Assembly (NCBI GenBank): GCA_032717465.1
Contig: CM064658.1
Span: 9,279,391 to 9,343,390, forward strand
Source: Coenobita brevimanus
Taxonomy: Eukaryota > Arthropoda > Malacostraca > Decapoda > Coenobitidae
Reading direction: 5' to 3'
DNA: 64,000 bases
Under the pieces are notes generated by a model. The model made no database searches, had not been told where the DNA came from, and saw nothing but the letters and a program-made list of their open reading frames with translations. This document shows positions 30,611-43,053 of the stretch, in pieces. Within the stretch, counting starts at the first letter, position 1. The number at the start of each line of letters is the position of its first letter. Made by a program: the position numbers and the translations under genes.

Positions 30611-33600
30611 AGTTGTAAATGATGAGCAAGTAATTGTAATTTAACTGTAACTGAACTATCAGTCCACTTTAGGGAAGTGGACTGAGATGAACAAGGTTCT
30701 CACCTCACTTCTGATAACTTCCCTTAGCTTTGTACTTTCAGTTGTGTAGGTGTGTAATACTACTACCGTGTGGTTAGGGTGTTACCATGTCAAAGATAAG
30801 GTTAATCGGTTCAGGTGTGGTCAGGACACTCAGGTGGTCACTGGTCACAATAAACATGTGTTTGATGGTTTTATACAAAACTCTAAAGATATAAAAAAGG
30901 GATAAAGCCAAGAAAAAGAGGTGGATTTCTTTTTTCTGTCAACACGGATCAGCGTGATGCCAGTTCTTTTCTGTCTCTGTTGTAGATAAAGTGCAAACTA
31001 GTAATAGTTGTAGACAGTAAGGTAAATACAGTGTAAAAGAATCTTGATTATTTCATAGTGTATTCAAGCAAACCTTCATAAACAGATACGAATGCCCTTA
31101 TAAGGCAACATAAATTCCTCTGAGCTTAAAATAATGATTATGCGGTGCCCCTAATGTCAGCATTCTCTGTCTGATTATGCAGTGCCCCTAACGTCAGCAT
31201 CTTCAAAGCCTGGCTGAACACTTCGATGGTTTAGTGTTGATCGCCCCACCTTCACTTTCTCTAGCCCTTCTTTTCTCTGAGACTTTTGTAAGACTCTTCT
31301 TTTTACCATTATTTTGTCCACTTTATTTTCATTCGGTGCTCTGCATGCTCCTGGGTTACATGACTATGCCAGTAATGTCACAGTAACTTATGGTGCATGC
31401 ACTCATCCGATTCATCCTATTGTACTCAGAATTATTAATAAAAATAAAAATAATACTACTACTAATAATAATAAAATAATTATAATAATAATAACAACTA
31501 GTTACCTGTTCTTATTGTGTAGCCACAATAAGGAATCATCTCCATCTGGTGTTTAAGGTATGTGTAATATAAACAAGATATGAAGACCCTAAGGTAACCT
31601 CTTGTGTAACATCAATGAGGACTCTGAGGATAAAGGTGTAGAAGAACGCATGTGTGAATTTTAAGTTTGTCTCACTAACTGGCTAACTGTGTGCTTACCT
31701 GTAACCATATCCCTTTCCAATCATAAGAGGTACCACAGCTATATATCTGGAAAGTTACAGCTTTAAAGCTTTTGAGGTTTTCTCTAAAATGTGTTGCAAA
31801 GAAATAATTGAGCAAATTTAAATTCAGTACTTTCCACTAGGCTAAATGGCAAAATATTGAGCCAGAATTATTCAGCAAACATTTTTATCATAGGATTTTC
31901 GACCAAATAGCTGAATCTCAGTAAGTTTCTGAGATATTTCAATTTCAAATATGCGGTTTTTATAATAAAATTGAGTATATCACCTTCAAAAATGAGTGAA
32001 GAGCATCTATATTTGACATAACGACTTCGGTTACCCTAGAGTACCTTCATGTGTAACATTATCAAGATCGAAGGAAAAAAATATTAACGAGAACAAGAAG
32101 CTTCGCCATTTACACAGTATGGCGAAACTTAATGTTAATAATAATAACGCTCTTCCATTCATCTAGGCTATTTCTCGTGTGTTGAGGGAACGCCTCATTC
32201 AACAGTATCACTGTCTTTCTTGCATTTTATTTATTCATTTCCTACTCCCACTACCATATCAACGTTCACACCAGCAAACTGAGTCGTCCTCACAGCATAT
32301 ACGATACAGTCAAGTGCGTCTCTAGTGAGACGCTATTTACGGTTCAGTCTCTATTTTATACGTCACGGAACTGAAATTTTGAGGGTGTCAGTGATATCTG
32401 TGGGGGTGATGTGTGCGATGTTTGTGAGCAGGTGAACACTGAGGAAAAGAATGAAGCGGTCTGTGCTCATCAGGTGCTGCATTTGAGCTCCAGCAGGCAT
32501 TTTAGGTGGTGCATGTAGCAGTAGAGGGACGCTCTCAGTCTGTCGGTCTGTCTGCCTGTCACTAATACATTTCCCCCCTCTTTTACATGTAGGGTTATTA
32601 CTGTTGTTGCAGGCCCACGGGAACGTAATTTTACCAGGGTGCGCTGAATATATGGGACATGTACTGCATATATGTCTGTCTGTCTGTCTGTCTCTCAGAA
32701 TGGACCACATAATATAATGAAGACTATCTCTTACAGTTTATGTTGGCAGTATTTGGGTGAATTATTTTTGCACACCGAGTAATTGGCAATATGGTGGTGT
32801 GCAGAGGGATGGAACTAACACTTGTTGCTTTAGGTGTCAACTTTAATATGTCCGAAGAAGAACTTTTCCGTAGTAGCTACATTCTTGTTGTTTATGAACA
32901 AACTAGAAAATGAAAAACTCTGTTTAGTTTTCATCAAGTCTTGGGTTGGTAAGGGTCCACCATAGCTGAATAAAAGCGTCCGACGTGCATCTGAATAAAA
33001 CACCCAGGTATGACTATAATAATGTGGACGAGTGTTTCCCACAGGTGATTAATGTTATTTGGACATTAGCTGGAATAAAATACCAATGTGGAACTGGGTC
33101 AGTTTCCTCTAAAGGATGAATAGCCATGTCATGACTGTGGTCTGGCAAAATTCTGGTTATTTGTTTATGGTACGTTAGAGTTCATAGTTAAGCTTTGTAT
33201 CATGTGGCGTTTCATGTTACACCCTATGAGTCGTATCCTTGCTGCCATGGGACACTGTTGTGCCATTTCTTTTGCGATATTTTCTACATATTGCACCGTA
33301 ACATTCCATTGTACTGTATGTTATTATACTATTTTTTACTTTAACTTATCCTGAAATTGCAGTCTTTCTCTCTTGAATACTGAGTTTCAACAAGAAAATA
33401 ACACAGGGCGCGAGTTACGAAAAATGCCATGGAAATATGTAGGGCAGTAGCATTCTTTTTCTGCCACTTGGCTGCAAGACATAAGCTAAAAAAAGAAAAT
33501 TGAAGCAAGTTCAGGTGAAAGAACTAAAATATTATTATAATGTCAGCCACGTTTGTATTCATGCCATACTGGGAGATAATGACGCCTTGAGTCAGAGGAC

Positions 33601-33618
33601 ATAATTTAAATATATTCT
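30605..33618. other. About 3 kb with no recognisable gene or mobile element
   Basis: The lowest repeat density in the window. A 40 bp tandem pair around GATTATGCGGTGCCCCTAAT lies at 31135-31205. (AAT)-rich stretches lie at 31437-31495. (GTCT) units lie at 32540-32560 and 32673-32697. A foldback right arm lies near 32955-32995 ('gctgaataaaagcgtccga'). ORFs up to 115 codons have no recognisable domain. Confidence 0.5.
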
Positions 33619-33619
33619 A

Positions 33620-33780
33620 GGTGCCATCAGACGACTTGATTCAGCTATTCCAACTAGTGTGGTTCTGTACTGTATTCATTAACACCCTCATTGTCCTAAG
33701 TCTCTTTCGAATTGAAAATAACTGTCTGGAGGTGGCAAGAATAAACTAATACGTCTTGGTAGTAAGGGGATTAAGTTGCA
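33620..33780. repeat. Foldback repeat copy
   Basis: Left arm ATCAGACGACTTGATTCAGC, right side CTGTCTGGAGGTGGCAAGAA followed by TAAACTAATACGTC. Confidence 0.65.
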
Positions 33781-33869
33781 ATGTGTAAAATAATTCGGTG
33801 AGGAAGAGGTGCTGCGAAATCTCTAAAGCTTACGAGAAATGGACACTTACAATCGAGGGGATGTACAGT

Positions 33870-34090
33870 AATTAACACACACACACTCCCTCACCCTCCC
33901 CAGCCTCACCCCTAACACCCTCTTCCCGTAACTCACCTCCCCAGACCCCCTCCTCTCCCTCTCTGTGTCCCTCTCCCAAATCCCTCTCTCCTAAACCTCT
34001 CCTCCCCAAACTCTTCCCCCAACACACCCTCACCTAACCATTTCCCCCCCTCCATTCTCCCTCTCCTCTCCCCCTCCCCGCTCTAGCAAT
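33870..34090 (+). repeat. C-rich tract
   Basis: 'ccctctcctaaccctcctc'-type sequence, almost free of G. Opposite strand bias to the 27-30 kb domain. Confidence 0.75.
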
Positions 34091-34179
34091 TACTAGGGGG
34101 ACTTGCTAGGCTTGTGGAGGCTTTAGTGTTTTATGAGTAAGAACCATTACTTTAACGTCCACCACCACTACAACTACCA

Positions 34180-35530
34180 CACTTATTAACGCGAACCTCA
34201 TCCATATCTCATCCACATACCCCCATCCTCACTCATCCATTCATCCACATACCCTTATCCTCACTTATCCTTATCTAATTCATCCATATCTCATCCACAC
34301 ACCCTTTTCCACACCCACCCACATCCACCATACCCTCTCCACACTCATCTTCCTACCTCTTCTAAGCTGACTTATACTTTACCATCCAAACACATTTTAT
34401 TCACTCATCCGTACATCATCCACCCACTCTAATCCACATGCAGCCACATCCACTAAACCTCACCCTTATTCATCCACACTTTGGTCACCACTGTATACTT
34501 TATCCACTTAACCTCCCTCACATCCACTATACACTTTTCTCACCCATCCACAACGTACCCACCCACACTTTCATCCAAATACACTCCTTCACACTCGCCT
34601 CAGCCACTAGACTCCATCTCACTCATCCACATCTTATACACCCATACTCATATTCACTATACTCATTCTTCTCCCACTCACATCCATGGTCACCTTCCCG
34701 TACTTCATTCATCCACATTCATCGTGCTCCATTCCTTCGCATCGGCTCTTATTTTATCCATCTGTATCTCACCCACCGACCCACCCCCCTTTCTACCTCA
34801 CCACCACTCAACCTACCACATATCGTCCCCCATCATTCAGTCACGCCTTACCCCCAGCTACTCACCTAAACACCTACCCACACGTCCCCATTCATTCATT
34901 CATCCACCCCACACCCACCTACCTACCCACACCCATTCACACTCTCAAGCCCATCCACCACTCCACGCTCAGACATCTCCACTTCCACCACCCATCCACC
35001 AATCCATTTCACGCCCACCACCTACAGCACTGGGTGGGGGCGGGTTACTCCTCCAGTGACAGGATGTGATATACCTCAGCTCTGTGGATCAGTTGCCCTT
35101 CAGGATTTGTAAAACACGGCTTGAGCGTGTCTGACAGACCTGCCGGCCCGTGTCAGCCGACCAATACATTTACACGCCTCCCCCGTCCCCCACATCACAC
35201 CTACCTGCCCACTACCTCCAGCTGTCCTCCTAACCACAACTCACTACTACCCACCCACCCACTCACACCCACTCATCCATTCAGTCCCCCTCACACCTAC
35301 TAACACACCCTTCAACCCCTCCTTCCCCGCTTACACCCACGTACAGAGTGACTCCCACCTCCCACCATTCATGCACACTAATTCATGTATTCCACCTTCA
35401 TACACACTACATACCTTCGTAATTACCTAACCACGCTTCATCCTACCCACCTGTCCATCTTCTCACTCACTCTTTCGATCCATCTTCATGTTCAAGTACC
35501 CACTTACCTACCTACCTACCTATCTACATC
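34180..35530 (+). repeat. Degenerate CATCCA/CACCCA minisatellite domain
   Basis: Long G-poor stretch with loose repetition of 'catccacatc', 'tcatccac' and 'cacccac', ending in (CTAC)n at 35505-35530. A non-repetitive stretch lies at 35030-35160. Overlapping proline/threonine/histidine-rich ORFs are composition artefacts. Confidence 0.72.
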
Positions 35531-35622
35531 TGTATTGTTTTCTTTTGTATATTTTTTTTCTTGGAAGGAACTGTTTGCGGCCTTCTGGCCTTTGGTTCCT
35601 TCTTCCTTGCATAAAACAAAAC
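35530..35622 (+). mobile_element. Solo 3' end of Jockey-like LINE
   Basis: About 95 bp matching only the family 3' UTR, including the conserved hairpin (GGAAGGAAC at 35563-35571, GTTCCTTCTTCC at 35595-35606) and a short A-rich tail. It is an extreme 5' truncation. It lies between (CTAC)n tracts, so it appears to have landed inside that array. Confidence 0.82.
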
Positions 35623-35940
35623 CCTACCTACCCACCCTACTTGCCTACTTTCATACCTGCCTACTTACCTACTGTATCCTACCCTACCCTGCTTACCTAC
35701 TTACATACCTACCTACCAACCTGCCCACCTACCTACCTATCTACTTACCTACTTACATACCTACCTACCTACCTGCCCACCTACCTACCTGTCTACTTAT
35801 CTACTTACCATTTACCTCTCCACCTTCAACCACTTCCCAAATCTCCCCACCTGCCCACCCATCCACCCACATCCACCCCTCATCCACTCCCTGTCACACC
35901 CACTTGCTTCCCCACCCATGCACACCCACGTACAGAATGA
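35623..35940 (+). repeat. (CTAC)n/(CATA) degenerate array
   Basis: CTAC units with CATAC and TGCC variants to about 35810, then CACCCA units. Right continuation of the array split by the Jockey tail. Confidence 0.85.
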
Positions 35941-36089
35941 CCCCCATTAGTTTCTCTGCAATCCCCACCTACCCCACCCCTCCCTCCTCTCCTGAGACTC
36001 TCCCGTTCGTCTCAACTTGTATAAGAGTGTCATATTAGGTCTTAAGGTATATGCACACCCACACCTGAGGCACAAAATGGCGGATATGG

Positions 36090-36233
<144 letters not shown>

Positions 36234-36234
36234 T

Positions 36235-37425
36235 TAAAACATCCACGTGTGAGGAAGTATGGGAACTACTTTTTGTGGGAAATTTTGTGGGATTTTGCAT
36301 TATTTTTGGGAATTTGCGTGTAACTATCAGAAAAAAAAAAATGCAGCAAAAATAACGGGATAAGTGATATTACATAAAGTGAAGTGACAACTGTTCCTGC
36401 TGAGGCTGCTGGTTACCCTCTATGTTATGGTACATGCAGGACAACTAGCGTGCTCCTGGTGGTTCCCTGTGACCTGGTGGCATATATGGTGTCAAAACAC
36501 CATTCAGCCTATATAGGAAATGAATGAAGTGCTTCAAGCCTTCAAGAATGATCAAAGTTTTCTATATCAAGTCAGGTAAAGGAAGAATTCTGGTGGTGAA
36601 CAACCCTTTCCTAACATATCCTTTTTAGCGCTGATTCTCCTTCCTTTTTGTAATGCATCCGTTAGAGAATATTCTGTCGACTGAATGTAGTACATGCAAA
36701 ACTCGGGAAAAAAAAATTCGGCTGAAGCAGTGCACCAAATTCGGTATTAGCTAAGGACGGAGTCAGAGCCATGCGCAGATTTTATACCATTATCGGAAAC
36801 GAATAACAAGATTTTTTGACAAAGATTCACGAACAAAGAAGAATCCAAAAAGGCCAGTACTGGCGTATTAAAAATTCATGTTTGTTTTATTAAGATTATT
36901 GCAAATTATTTTCGGGATTTTTCATGGGAATTAAAATCTCATTTGTGAGAATTTGTAGGAGAAATCAGATGGAATCATGGGAATTTCTCCTTCATGAAGT
37001 GGCAGCCTTGTTTGTTGATTTGTGCATTATCTGCACCTCTGTGTAATCTGTATATCCGTCTGTATGTTTCTGTCTGTCTATCTATCTGTCCATCGCTGTC
37101 AATACAGTTGAAAAGTGTTTGCATATCCGTTTGTGTATTTATCTTATTTGATTTTATCTTCACCAGCATAAACCTACCTGCCTACTTACTTACCAGGTAC
37201 AATACCTTCTCACATACCTACCTGTCTTCTTTGCCTGCATTCCAAACCCCTGTCTGGATACCTGCCTATGTGTACTTGCCTGTCTACCGCCTTATATATA
37301 TATGTGTATCTGTCAGTCAGTCAGTCCATCTGTCTATTTGTGTGTCAGTGTATGTATCTGTCTACTGTATTTACAGGCCAGTTCAAGTATTTGCTTTTCT
37401 ACCAGTCAGTTTTGCTCCACCAGTC
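36235..37425. other. No gene recognised
   Basis: T/A-rich sequence with 'gggaattttgtggga'-like words at 36270-36320 and 36900-36980. 'ctgtctat' words at 37070-37100 and 37310-37370. Confidence 0.5.
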
Positions 37426-37426
37426 T

Positions 37427-37613
<187 letters not shown>

Positions 37614-37699
37614 TAACAGCGAACACCAAAGAAAAAAAAAAATACCGCCCATAAAGCAGTGAAAAATTGGGTGTGAGCGAACTGTACAGGACTGGAAAG

Positions 37700-37925
37700 C
37701 CTGATAAATTATTTGGGGTTTAGGCGGGGGAGGGCGTGGGGATAGGGGGAAAGAGAGTAGGGGTGGGGTATGGGACAGTATTTCATTATGGGGTCAATAT
37801 TATAGCAGGAGGCGAAGGAAGGAGGGCAAGGGAAGACTGGCTAGGATGAGAGATGGGGAGGAGGAGAGGGGAAGGGGAGAGTGAGAGGGAAAGAGAAATG
37901 GTAGGAGGAGATACATGAGGGAATA
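37700..37925 (+). repeat. G/A-rich tract
   Basis: 'gggggagggcgtggggata'-type sequence, shorter than the 27-30 kb domain. No gene. Confidence 0.65.
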
Positions 37926-37994
37926 CAAAGGAAATCAAACTTGCATTAATCTTCCCTTCCAAGGAATATCACACAAAACAGCCAAAATTAAGAG

Positions 37995-38325
37995 CTGCTC
38001 ATATACAGACCCCTGGACAAATTGCTTTTAGGCTACCAGATATCGAAGGCAGGGAGAGGAGCAGATGAAGAGGATAGTGTTTATCAGTTGTGTGTATGAA
38101 GGACTGAGAGTACCGGTTAACTCGATAATTAAGAGAGATGGACAGAGAACGGGTGAGAGTGCGTAAGCAGACTGGCGCTTTGTTTCTGCTGTAATGTTGG
38201 ATGTAAGCAAGCAGAGAATTCAGAGGAAGAGCGTCCATATTATTGGTAATTTTCAGGACAGTGATGCAGCACTGTGGCGAAGAGGAAAGAATCTGAGTTA
38301 GGGCTAAAAAGCCTTTGATTTCATC
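37995..38325 (-). pseudogene. Relic of Jockey-like LINE C-terminus
   Basis: On the minus strand it aligns with the family C-terminus. [14 protein letters not shown] corresponds to [14 protein letters not shown] in the intact copy, and the 'LNSLLAYI' segment to 'LSACIPP'. Several frame breaks and changes make it dead. No 3' UTR hairpin is visible. Intermediate in decay between the 5.7 kb and 17.0 kb copies. Confidence 0.75.
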
Positions 38326-38578
38326 CGTCCGTCATAATCTAATCCTTACCTCATCAGCAATGCAAGGGCCCGGGTTGAAGTGTTCAGAAGTCCGTGAGTG
38401 ACAATATCCATTTAACAGTCCCAGATCTTCCCTCGTATTTGAACCCTTAAAGGTGCAGCAGCAAGTATACATTAATAAAGTTCATTTACAGAACCAGTAT
38501 ACCTCATCATTACTAAAGGGAGTTTTCGTAATATGCCAGAGTTGTCCAAACAGAAGTTTCGACAACCAAACATTTCAG

Positions 38579-38653
<75 letters not shown>

Positions 38654-38690
38654 GTAATTATAATGATGATGATGATGATGATGAAGAAGA
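38579..38690. repeat. (AAT)n-(GAT)n-(GAA)n trinucleotide repeat
   Basis: AAT units to about 38652, then TGA/GAT units to 38680, then GAA. Confidence 0.95.
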
Positions 38691-38879
38691 AAATGGTTCA
38701 AATGACGTCACGAGCCATTTTTTTCTTTGCCAAGGCATGTAAATAGTGAAACAGGAATGCCCAGTGATGCAAAATATTTTGCCGTGTTGCAGCAGGGGAT
38801 CTATTGTTCCTGAACAAGACATTTCAGAGTTTGAAACTGGCTCATTTGACGTCACACTAGCGACTTAAGTTTTCACAGG

Positions 38880-39745
38880 AGTACATAGGAAATATAGATA
38901 ACGGGAGGCCTTTTGGCCCAGGACGATGTTATCTGTTGGAAAAAAGGCAACTTTCACTAAGATCTAACCAACTTTTAAGAGAAAAAGATAGAAAAGAGGA
39001 AGATAGTACCCCATCCACCACATCATCCGGTGGAACTGGCAGGAAAAAGAAAAAAAACACCATGGTTGGTAGAAAGAACAAGCTTGGTAATTTTTATAGG
39101 AGTGGTAGAAGAGGAACAACTATGCACTATGAAATCTTTAATTTACAAATCTATAAAAATATGAGCATACACAATCATCGAATGTTTTCATTGTTAAGCC
39201 AGCGCCTCACTGTCGTCAGCATTCGCATTAATCTGGAAATAAACGACACTCAGCAAGATTTGAAATATTCATCAAGCCAGGTTTTAAACGCATCAGTAAC
39301 TTTTGCACTAAATACTACTGCTAGTAGCCTATTCCATTGTTCCACTCAGTGAATATAAAGGCAGTTTTTCCCTGTATTAGTGTTTCATCTTGCTTTCAGT
39401 TTCATTCCATATTTCTAGTCATAGTATCATTGAGTTTGTCAAACAAGTACATGATCATACCTGAAATCGTCGAATCTGTAAATATTCTTACATACATGTA
39501 CTAGATCTCTGAGTCGTCATTTTTTAGAGCAAACATATGTAGTTTCCTTAGTCGCTGTTCGTTGGGTAAATTTTGTATCGATGGGATCATTTTTGTGGCT
39601 CTGCGCAACACTCTCGAATTTGCCTTCGTCCACATTCTGGTTCGGGACCAAAGCTGCACACAGTATTCTAGGGGTGGTCTCATTAATGACGTGTAAAGCG
39701 TGGAGTTTTATTATCGAAGTTCCTTGCGATGTAGCCGAGCAGTTT
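38880..39745 (-). mobile_element. CR1-like LINE relic, downstream half
   Basis: Minus-strand continuation of the relic at 43.05-43.87 kb. At the upper end it reads LLGYIARNFDNKTP. After a frame change, RPPLEYCVQLW and RRATKMIPSIQNL follow at 39680-39530, then RDLVHVCKNIYRFDDF at 39510-39460. Farther down 'FTEWNNG' is followed by a non-coding tail with 'gggccaaaaggcctcccg' near 38905. The order and spacing are those of a CR1-type C-terminus and 3' UTR. Multiple stops and shifts. Confidence 0.78.
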
Positions 39746-42700
39746 ACTGTAGCACCAGTCGAGCAGGGCAGTACTCCCGAGGTGGATGGAAAGCTGATGA
39801 CAGGGAGTGCTGGAGCTCCCGTTTCATCAGCCCTCAGGACTAGTTCCTGACCATCCCCCTTTGCTGAACTTTTTCAGTGTCTCAGTTACACAGAGAGTAG
39901 GCCAGCATGCTCTCCAGTACAAATTTCTCTATCTATCTTCACCAAACTACATGCACAGTACACACTACACTTCCTATTCAAAATTTACCAAAATGGCGTC
40001 AATTCACCTAGCCTCGGAGTCCCCAGGGGGGGGGACCATAAATGCCCCCGCCATCTGCCCCTCTCCCGGTGACGACTCGAGGTGCCTGGAACCACTGTCT
40101 GACTCTCTTCTTCTTCATTTCTGCAACATTCGCGGCCTTTCATCTAACTTTCGCTCTGTTGAGCACCACCTCTCCTCCTCTAAACCTCACCTTCTTTTTC
40201 TAACGGAGACTCAGCTGTCTGAGGCAACTGACAGCAAACCCTTTTCTGTATCCTCCTACTTTCTCTATACTCATTTCAAAGCCAAAGGTGGCTGTTGTGT
40301 ATACATACGCAACGACTTATCTTGCTCTCGTGTTCCTGAACTTGATTCTTCTGAATTCTCCACTCTCTGGCTTCGGCTTTCCTGTCATTCTCTGACTAAA
40401 TATATCTGTGCTGTTTACTTATCCCCTAATTCTACTGACTATCAAAAATTCTTCGACTATCTTACTTCTACGATGGAACACATTCTGTCCATTTCTCCTT
40501 TCTCTGAAATCTCCATTCTTGGAGATTTCAATGTTCACCACCACCTTTGGCTCTCCTCTCCTTTCACGGATCCACCTGGTGAACAAGCCTACATCTTTTC
40601 TATCCTTAATGACCTAGAGCAGCTTGTACAGCACCCTACCCGTATCCCTGACCGCCTTGGAGAGAGCTCCAACATACTTGACCTCTTCCTCACAACTAAT
40701 CCTTCAGCTTACTCTGTTAATCTTTTCTCTCCGTTGGGCTCCTCCGATCACAACCTTATTACCTTAACCTGTCCTATTGCTCCAGTACGGCCTGCGGACC
40801 CTCCAGGGAAACGTCGTCTCTGGCATTTTGGAGCTGCGGACTGGGAGGCCCTCAGGCAGTACTTCTTTGATTTTCCCTGGAATGATTATTGCTTCCATGG
40901 CCGTGAGCCATCTGAGTGTGCCTTGCGCATTACGGAGGTTATTCTCTCGGGCATGGAAGCATACATTCCTTTCTCATATCCTTTGACTAACGCAAGAAAG
41001 CCTTGGTTTAATCACGCTTGTTCTAATGCTGTCCGCAACAAGGAGAAGGCCTACAAAAGGTACCGGAGCCAACCCACCCCTGAATCATATAATCTTTACG
41101 TTTCTGCCCGGAATCGTGCTAAGTCTGTTCTTCGCTCTACTAAAAATAATTTCATCCATACTAAATGCTCTCAACTCTCCAACTCGAATTCTTCCCGCTC
41201 CTTCTGGCACCTTGCCAAAAATCTTTCTAACAACTTTACCTCATCATCCTTCCCTCCTCTTTTCTACTCTGATGGTTCTGTAGCTATTTCTTCTACTGAT
41301 AAAGCAGATCTCTTTGCACAGACTTTCTCCTCCAATTCCACCTTAGACGATTCCGGTGCTGTTCCTCCATCACTTCCCACCTCTGACTTCCTCATGGCTG
41401 ACATTAAAATTTCTTCAGTTGATGTATTTTCTGCCATTACTGGCCTCAGTACTAACAAGGCATATGGGCCTGATGGGGTCCCTCCTGTTGTTCTCAAAAA
41501 CTGTGCTTCTGTGCTTACACCCTGCCTAGGCAAACTATTTCGCCTTTGTCTGTCAACTTATACCTTTCCTTCTTGCTGGAAGTTTGCTCTCATTCAGCCA
41601 GTCCCAAAGAAGGGTGACCACTCCCAACCCTCCAACTATCGTCCAATTGCTTTAACGTCCTGTATTTCAAAAGTTTTCGAGTCAATTCTTAATAAAAAAA
41701 TTTTAAGGCATCTTTCCTATCACAACCTTCTTTCCGATCGTCAGTATGGGTTCCGTCAGGGACGCTCCACTGGCGATCTTCTCACCTACCTTTCAGACTC
41801 CTGGTCATCCTCCTTTCGGGACTTTGGCGAAAGCTTTGCCATTGCACTTGACATCTCAAAGGCTTTCGATCGAGTCTGGCATAAATCTTTAATTTCCAAA
41901 CTGCCCTCCTACGGTTTCTATCCTTCTATCTGTACCTTCATCGCTAGCTTCCTTTCTGGTCGTTCTATAGCTGCTGTCGTAGACGGCCATCGTTCTTCTC
42001 CTAGATCTATCAACAGTGGTGTTCCTCAGGGCTCTGTCCTATCACCAACTCTCTTCCTTTTATTCATCAATGATCTTCTAAGCTGTACATCTAACTCTAT
42101 CCACTCATACGCTGATGACTCCACCCTTCACCTTTCCATTCGGTTCCCGCAACGCCCATCTCAACAGTTACTTCAAGAAACAAGGGATGAGGCTATGGCA
42201 CACCTAATGTCTGACTTGGCTCATATCTCTGACTGGGGTAAAAATAATATGGTTGTCTTTAATGCTTCTAAGACTCAGTTCTTACACCTATCAACCCGAC
42301 AAAATCTTCCACAGGTATACCCACTAATGTTTAATAATATTCAGATTAATCCTGCATCATCCTTGAACATGCTTGGGGTTTCATTTACTCGGGACTTATC
42401 TTGGAAAGATCATATTGCATCTCTTGTAAAATCTGCTTCCAAGAGATTGGGTGTGCTAAGCCGACTCCGCTCTTTCTTTACCCCTGCACAATTGTTGACT
42501 CTATACAAGGGTTTTATCCGCCCCTGTGTGGAGTACAACTCTCATGTGTGGGGAGGCTCCCCACATACAGCTCTTCTCAATAGGGTGGAGTCTAAGGCTT
42601 TTCGTCTCATTAACTCTCCTCCTCTTACAGACTCCCTTCAACCTCTGTCTCTTCGCCGCACTGTTGCATCTTTATCTCTTTTCTATCGCTACTTTAATGG

Positions 42701-43053
42701 TCACTGCTCCTCTGAACTGTCTGCTTGCATTCCTCCACCTCTACGACGGGCGCGTAGCACCCGTCTGGCAGCAAACTCTCATCCCTTTTCTGTCCAACTC
42801 TCTAATGCAAGAGTTAACCGTTACTCCCAGTCTTTCATTCATGCAACAGGTCAGCTCTGGAACTGTCTCCCTCTGTCTGTATTTCCTCCTGCCTATGATC
42901 TCCAGTCTTTCAAACGCAGTGTGTCCAGGCATCTCAAAATGATCGGATCTTGAATTTGGCTCTCTATTGTATTTTGTTTTTCTCTTGGAGGGAACTGTTA
43001 CTGCGGGCTCATGGCCTTTGGTTCCTTCTTCCTCGCATAAAAAAAAAAAAAAA
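39746..43053 (+). mobile_element. Jockey-like LINE, apparently full-length, 3.3 kb
   Basis: The 5' end is fixed by the interrupted CR1-like relic: host sequence ends at AGTTT (39741-39745) and resumes at AGTTTG (43053-43058). That implies a short target-site duplication of 4-5 bp. The element has about 200 bp of 5' leader, one long endonuclease-RT frame, a short 3' UTR with a hairpin (42986-43032) and a 15 bp A tail. No separate gag-like ORF1 is present, so it is either a one-ORF element or 5'-truncated after ORF1. Confidence 0.88.
39951..42953 (+). CDS. Endonuclease-reverse transcriptase of Jockey-like LINE (intact)
   Basis: About 1000 codons without interruption. The first ATG in frame is 39951; a second at 39993 would give 986 residues, and the choice is not decided. 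It is predicted to nick target DNA and reverse-transcribe its own RNA in the nucleus. The N-terminal AP-like endonuclease shows NIRGL (40124), TETQL (40203), GDFN (40521) and SSDHN (40740), covering the usual catalytic Asn, Glu, Asp-Asn and Asp-His positions. The RT shows [48 protein letters not shown] (41844), [11 protein letters not shown] and catalytic YADD (42108-42119). The C-terminal region has [10 protein letters not shown] and ends in SRHLKMIGS. There is no RNase H domain. Jockey/CR1 superfamily is a motif-based call. Confidence 0.92.
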   Translation: MHSTHYTSYSKFTKMASIHLASESPGGGTINAPAICPSPGDDSRCLEPLSDSLLLHFCNIRGLSSNFRSVEHHLSSSKPHLLFLTETQLSEATDSKPFSVSSYFLYTHFKAKGGCCVYIRNDLSCSRVPELDSSEFSTLWLRLSCHSLTKYICAVYLSPNSTDYQKFFDYLTSTMEHILSISPFSEISILGDFNVHHHLWLSSPFTDPPGEQAYIFSILNDLEQLVQHPTRIPDRLGESSNILDLFLTTNPSAYSVNLFSPLGSSDHNLITLTCPIAPVRPADPPGKRRLWHFGAADWEALRQYFFDFPWNDYCFHGREPSECALRITEVILSGMEAYIPFSYPLTNARKPWFNHACSNAVRNKEKAYKRYRSQPTPESYNLYVSARNRAKSVLRSTKNNFIHTKCSQLSNSNSSRSFWHLAKNLSNNFTSSSFPPLFYSDGSVAISSTDKADLFAQTFSSNSTLDDSGAVPPSLPTSDFLMADIKISSVDVFSAITGLSTNKAYGPDGVPPVVLKNCASVLTPCLGKLFRLCLSTYTFPSCWKFALIQPVPKKGDHSQPSNYRPIALTSCISKVFESILNKKILRHLSYHNLLSDRQYGFRQGRSTGDLLTYLSDSWSSSFRDFGESFAIALDISKAFDRVWHKSLISKLPSYGFYPSICTFIASFLSGRSIAAVVDGHRSSPRSINSGVPQGSVLSPTLFLLFINDLLSCTSNSIHSYADDSTLHLSIRFPQRPSQQLLQETRDEAMAHLMSDLAHISDWGKNNMVVFNASKTQFLHLSTRQNLPQVYPLMFNNIQINPASSLNMLGVSFTRDLSWKDHIASLVKSASKRLGVLSRLRSFFTPAQLLTLYKGFIRPCVEYNSHVWGGSPHTALLNRVESKAFRLINSPPLTDSLQPLSLRRTVASLSLFYRYFNGHCSSELSACIPPPLRRARSTRLAANSHPFSVQLSNARVNRYSQSFIHATGQLWNCLPLSVFPPAYDLQSFKRSVSRHLKMIGS

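Noticed and set aside
34438..36038. Long Pro/Thr/His-rich ORFs
   Set aside because: They follow the CATCCA and CTAC arrays in several overlapping frames. No domain and no sign of coding selection.
39807..39809. GTG at 39807 as the start of the Jockey-like ORF
   Set aside because: It lies in the leader and is not an ATG. The first in-frame ATGs are 39951 and 39993.
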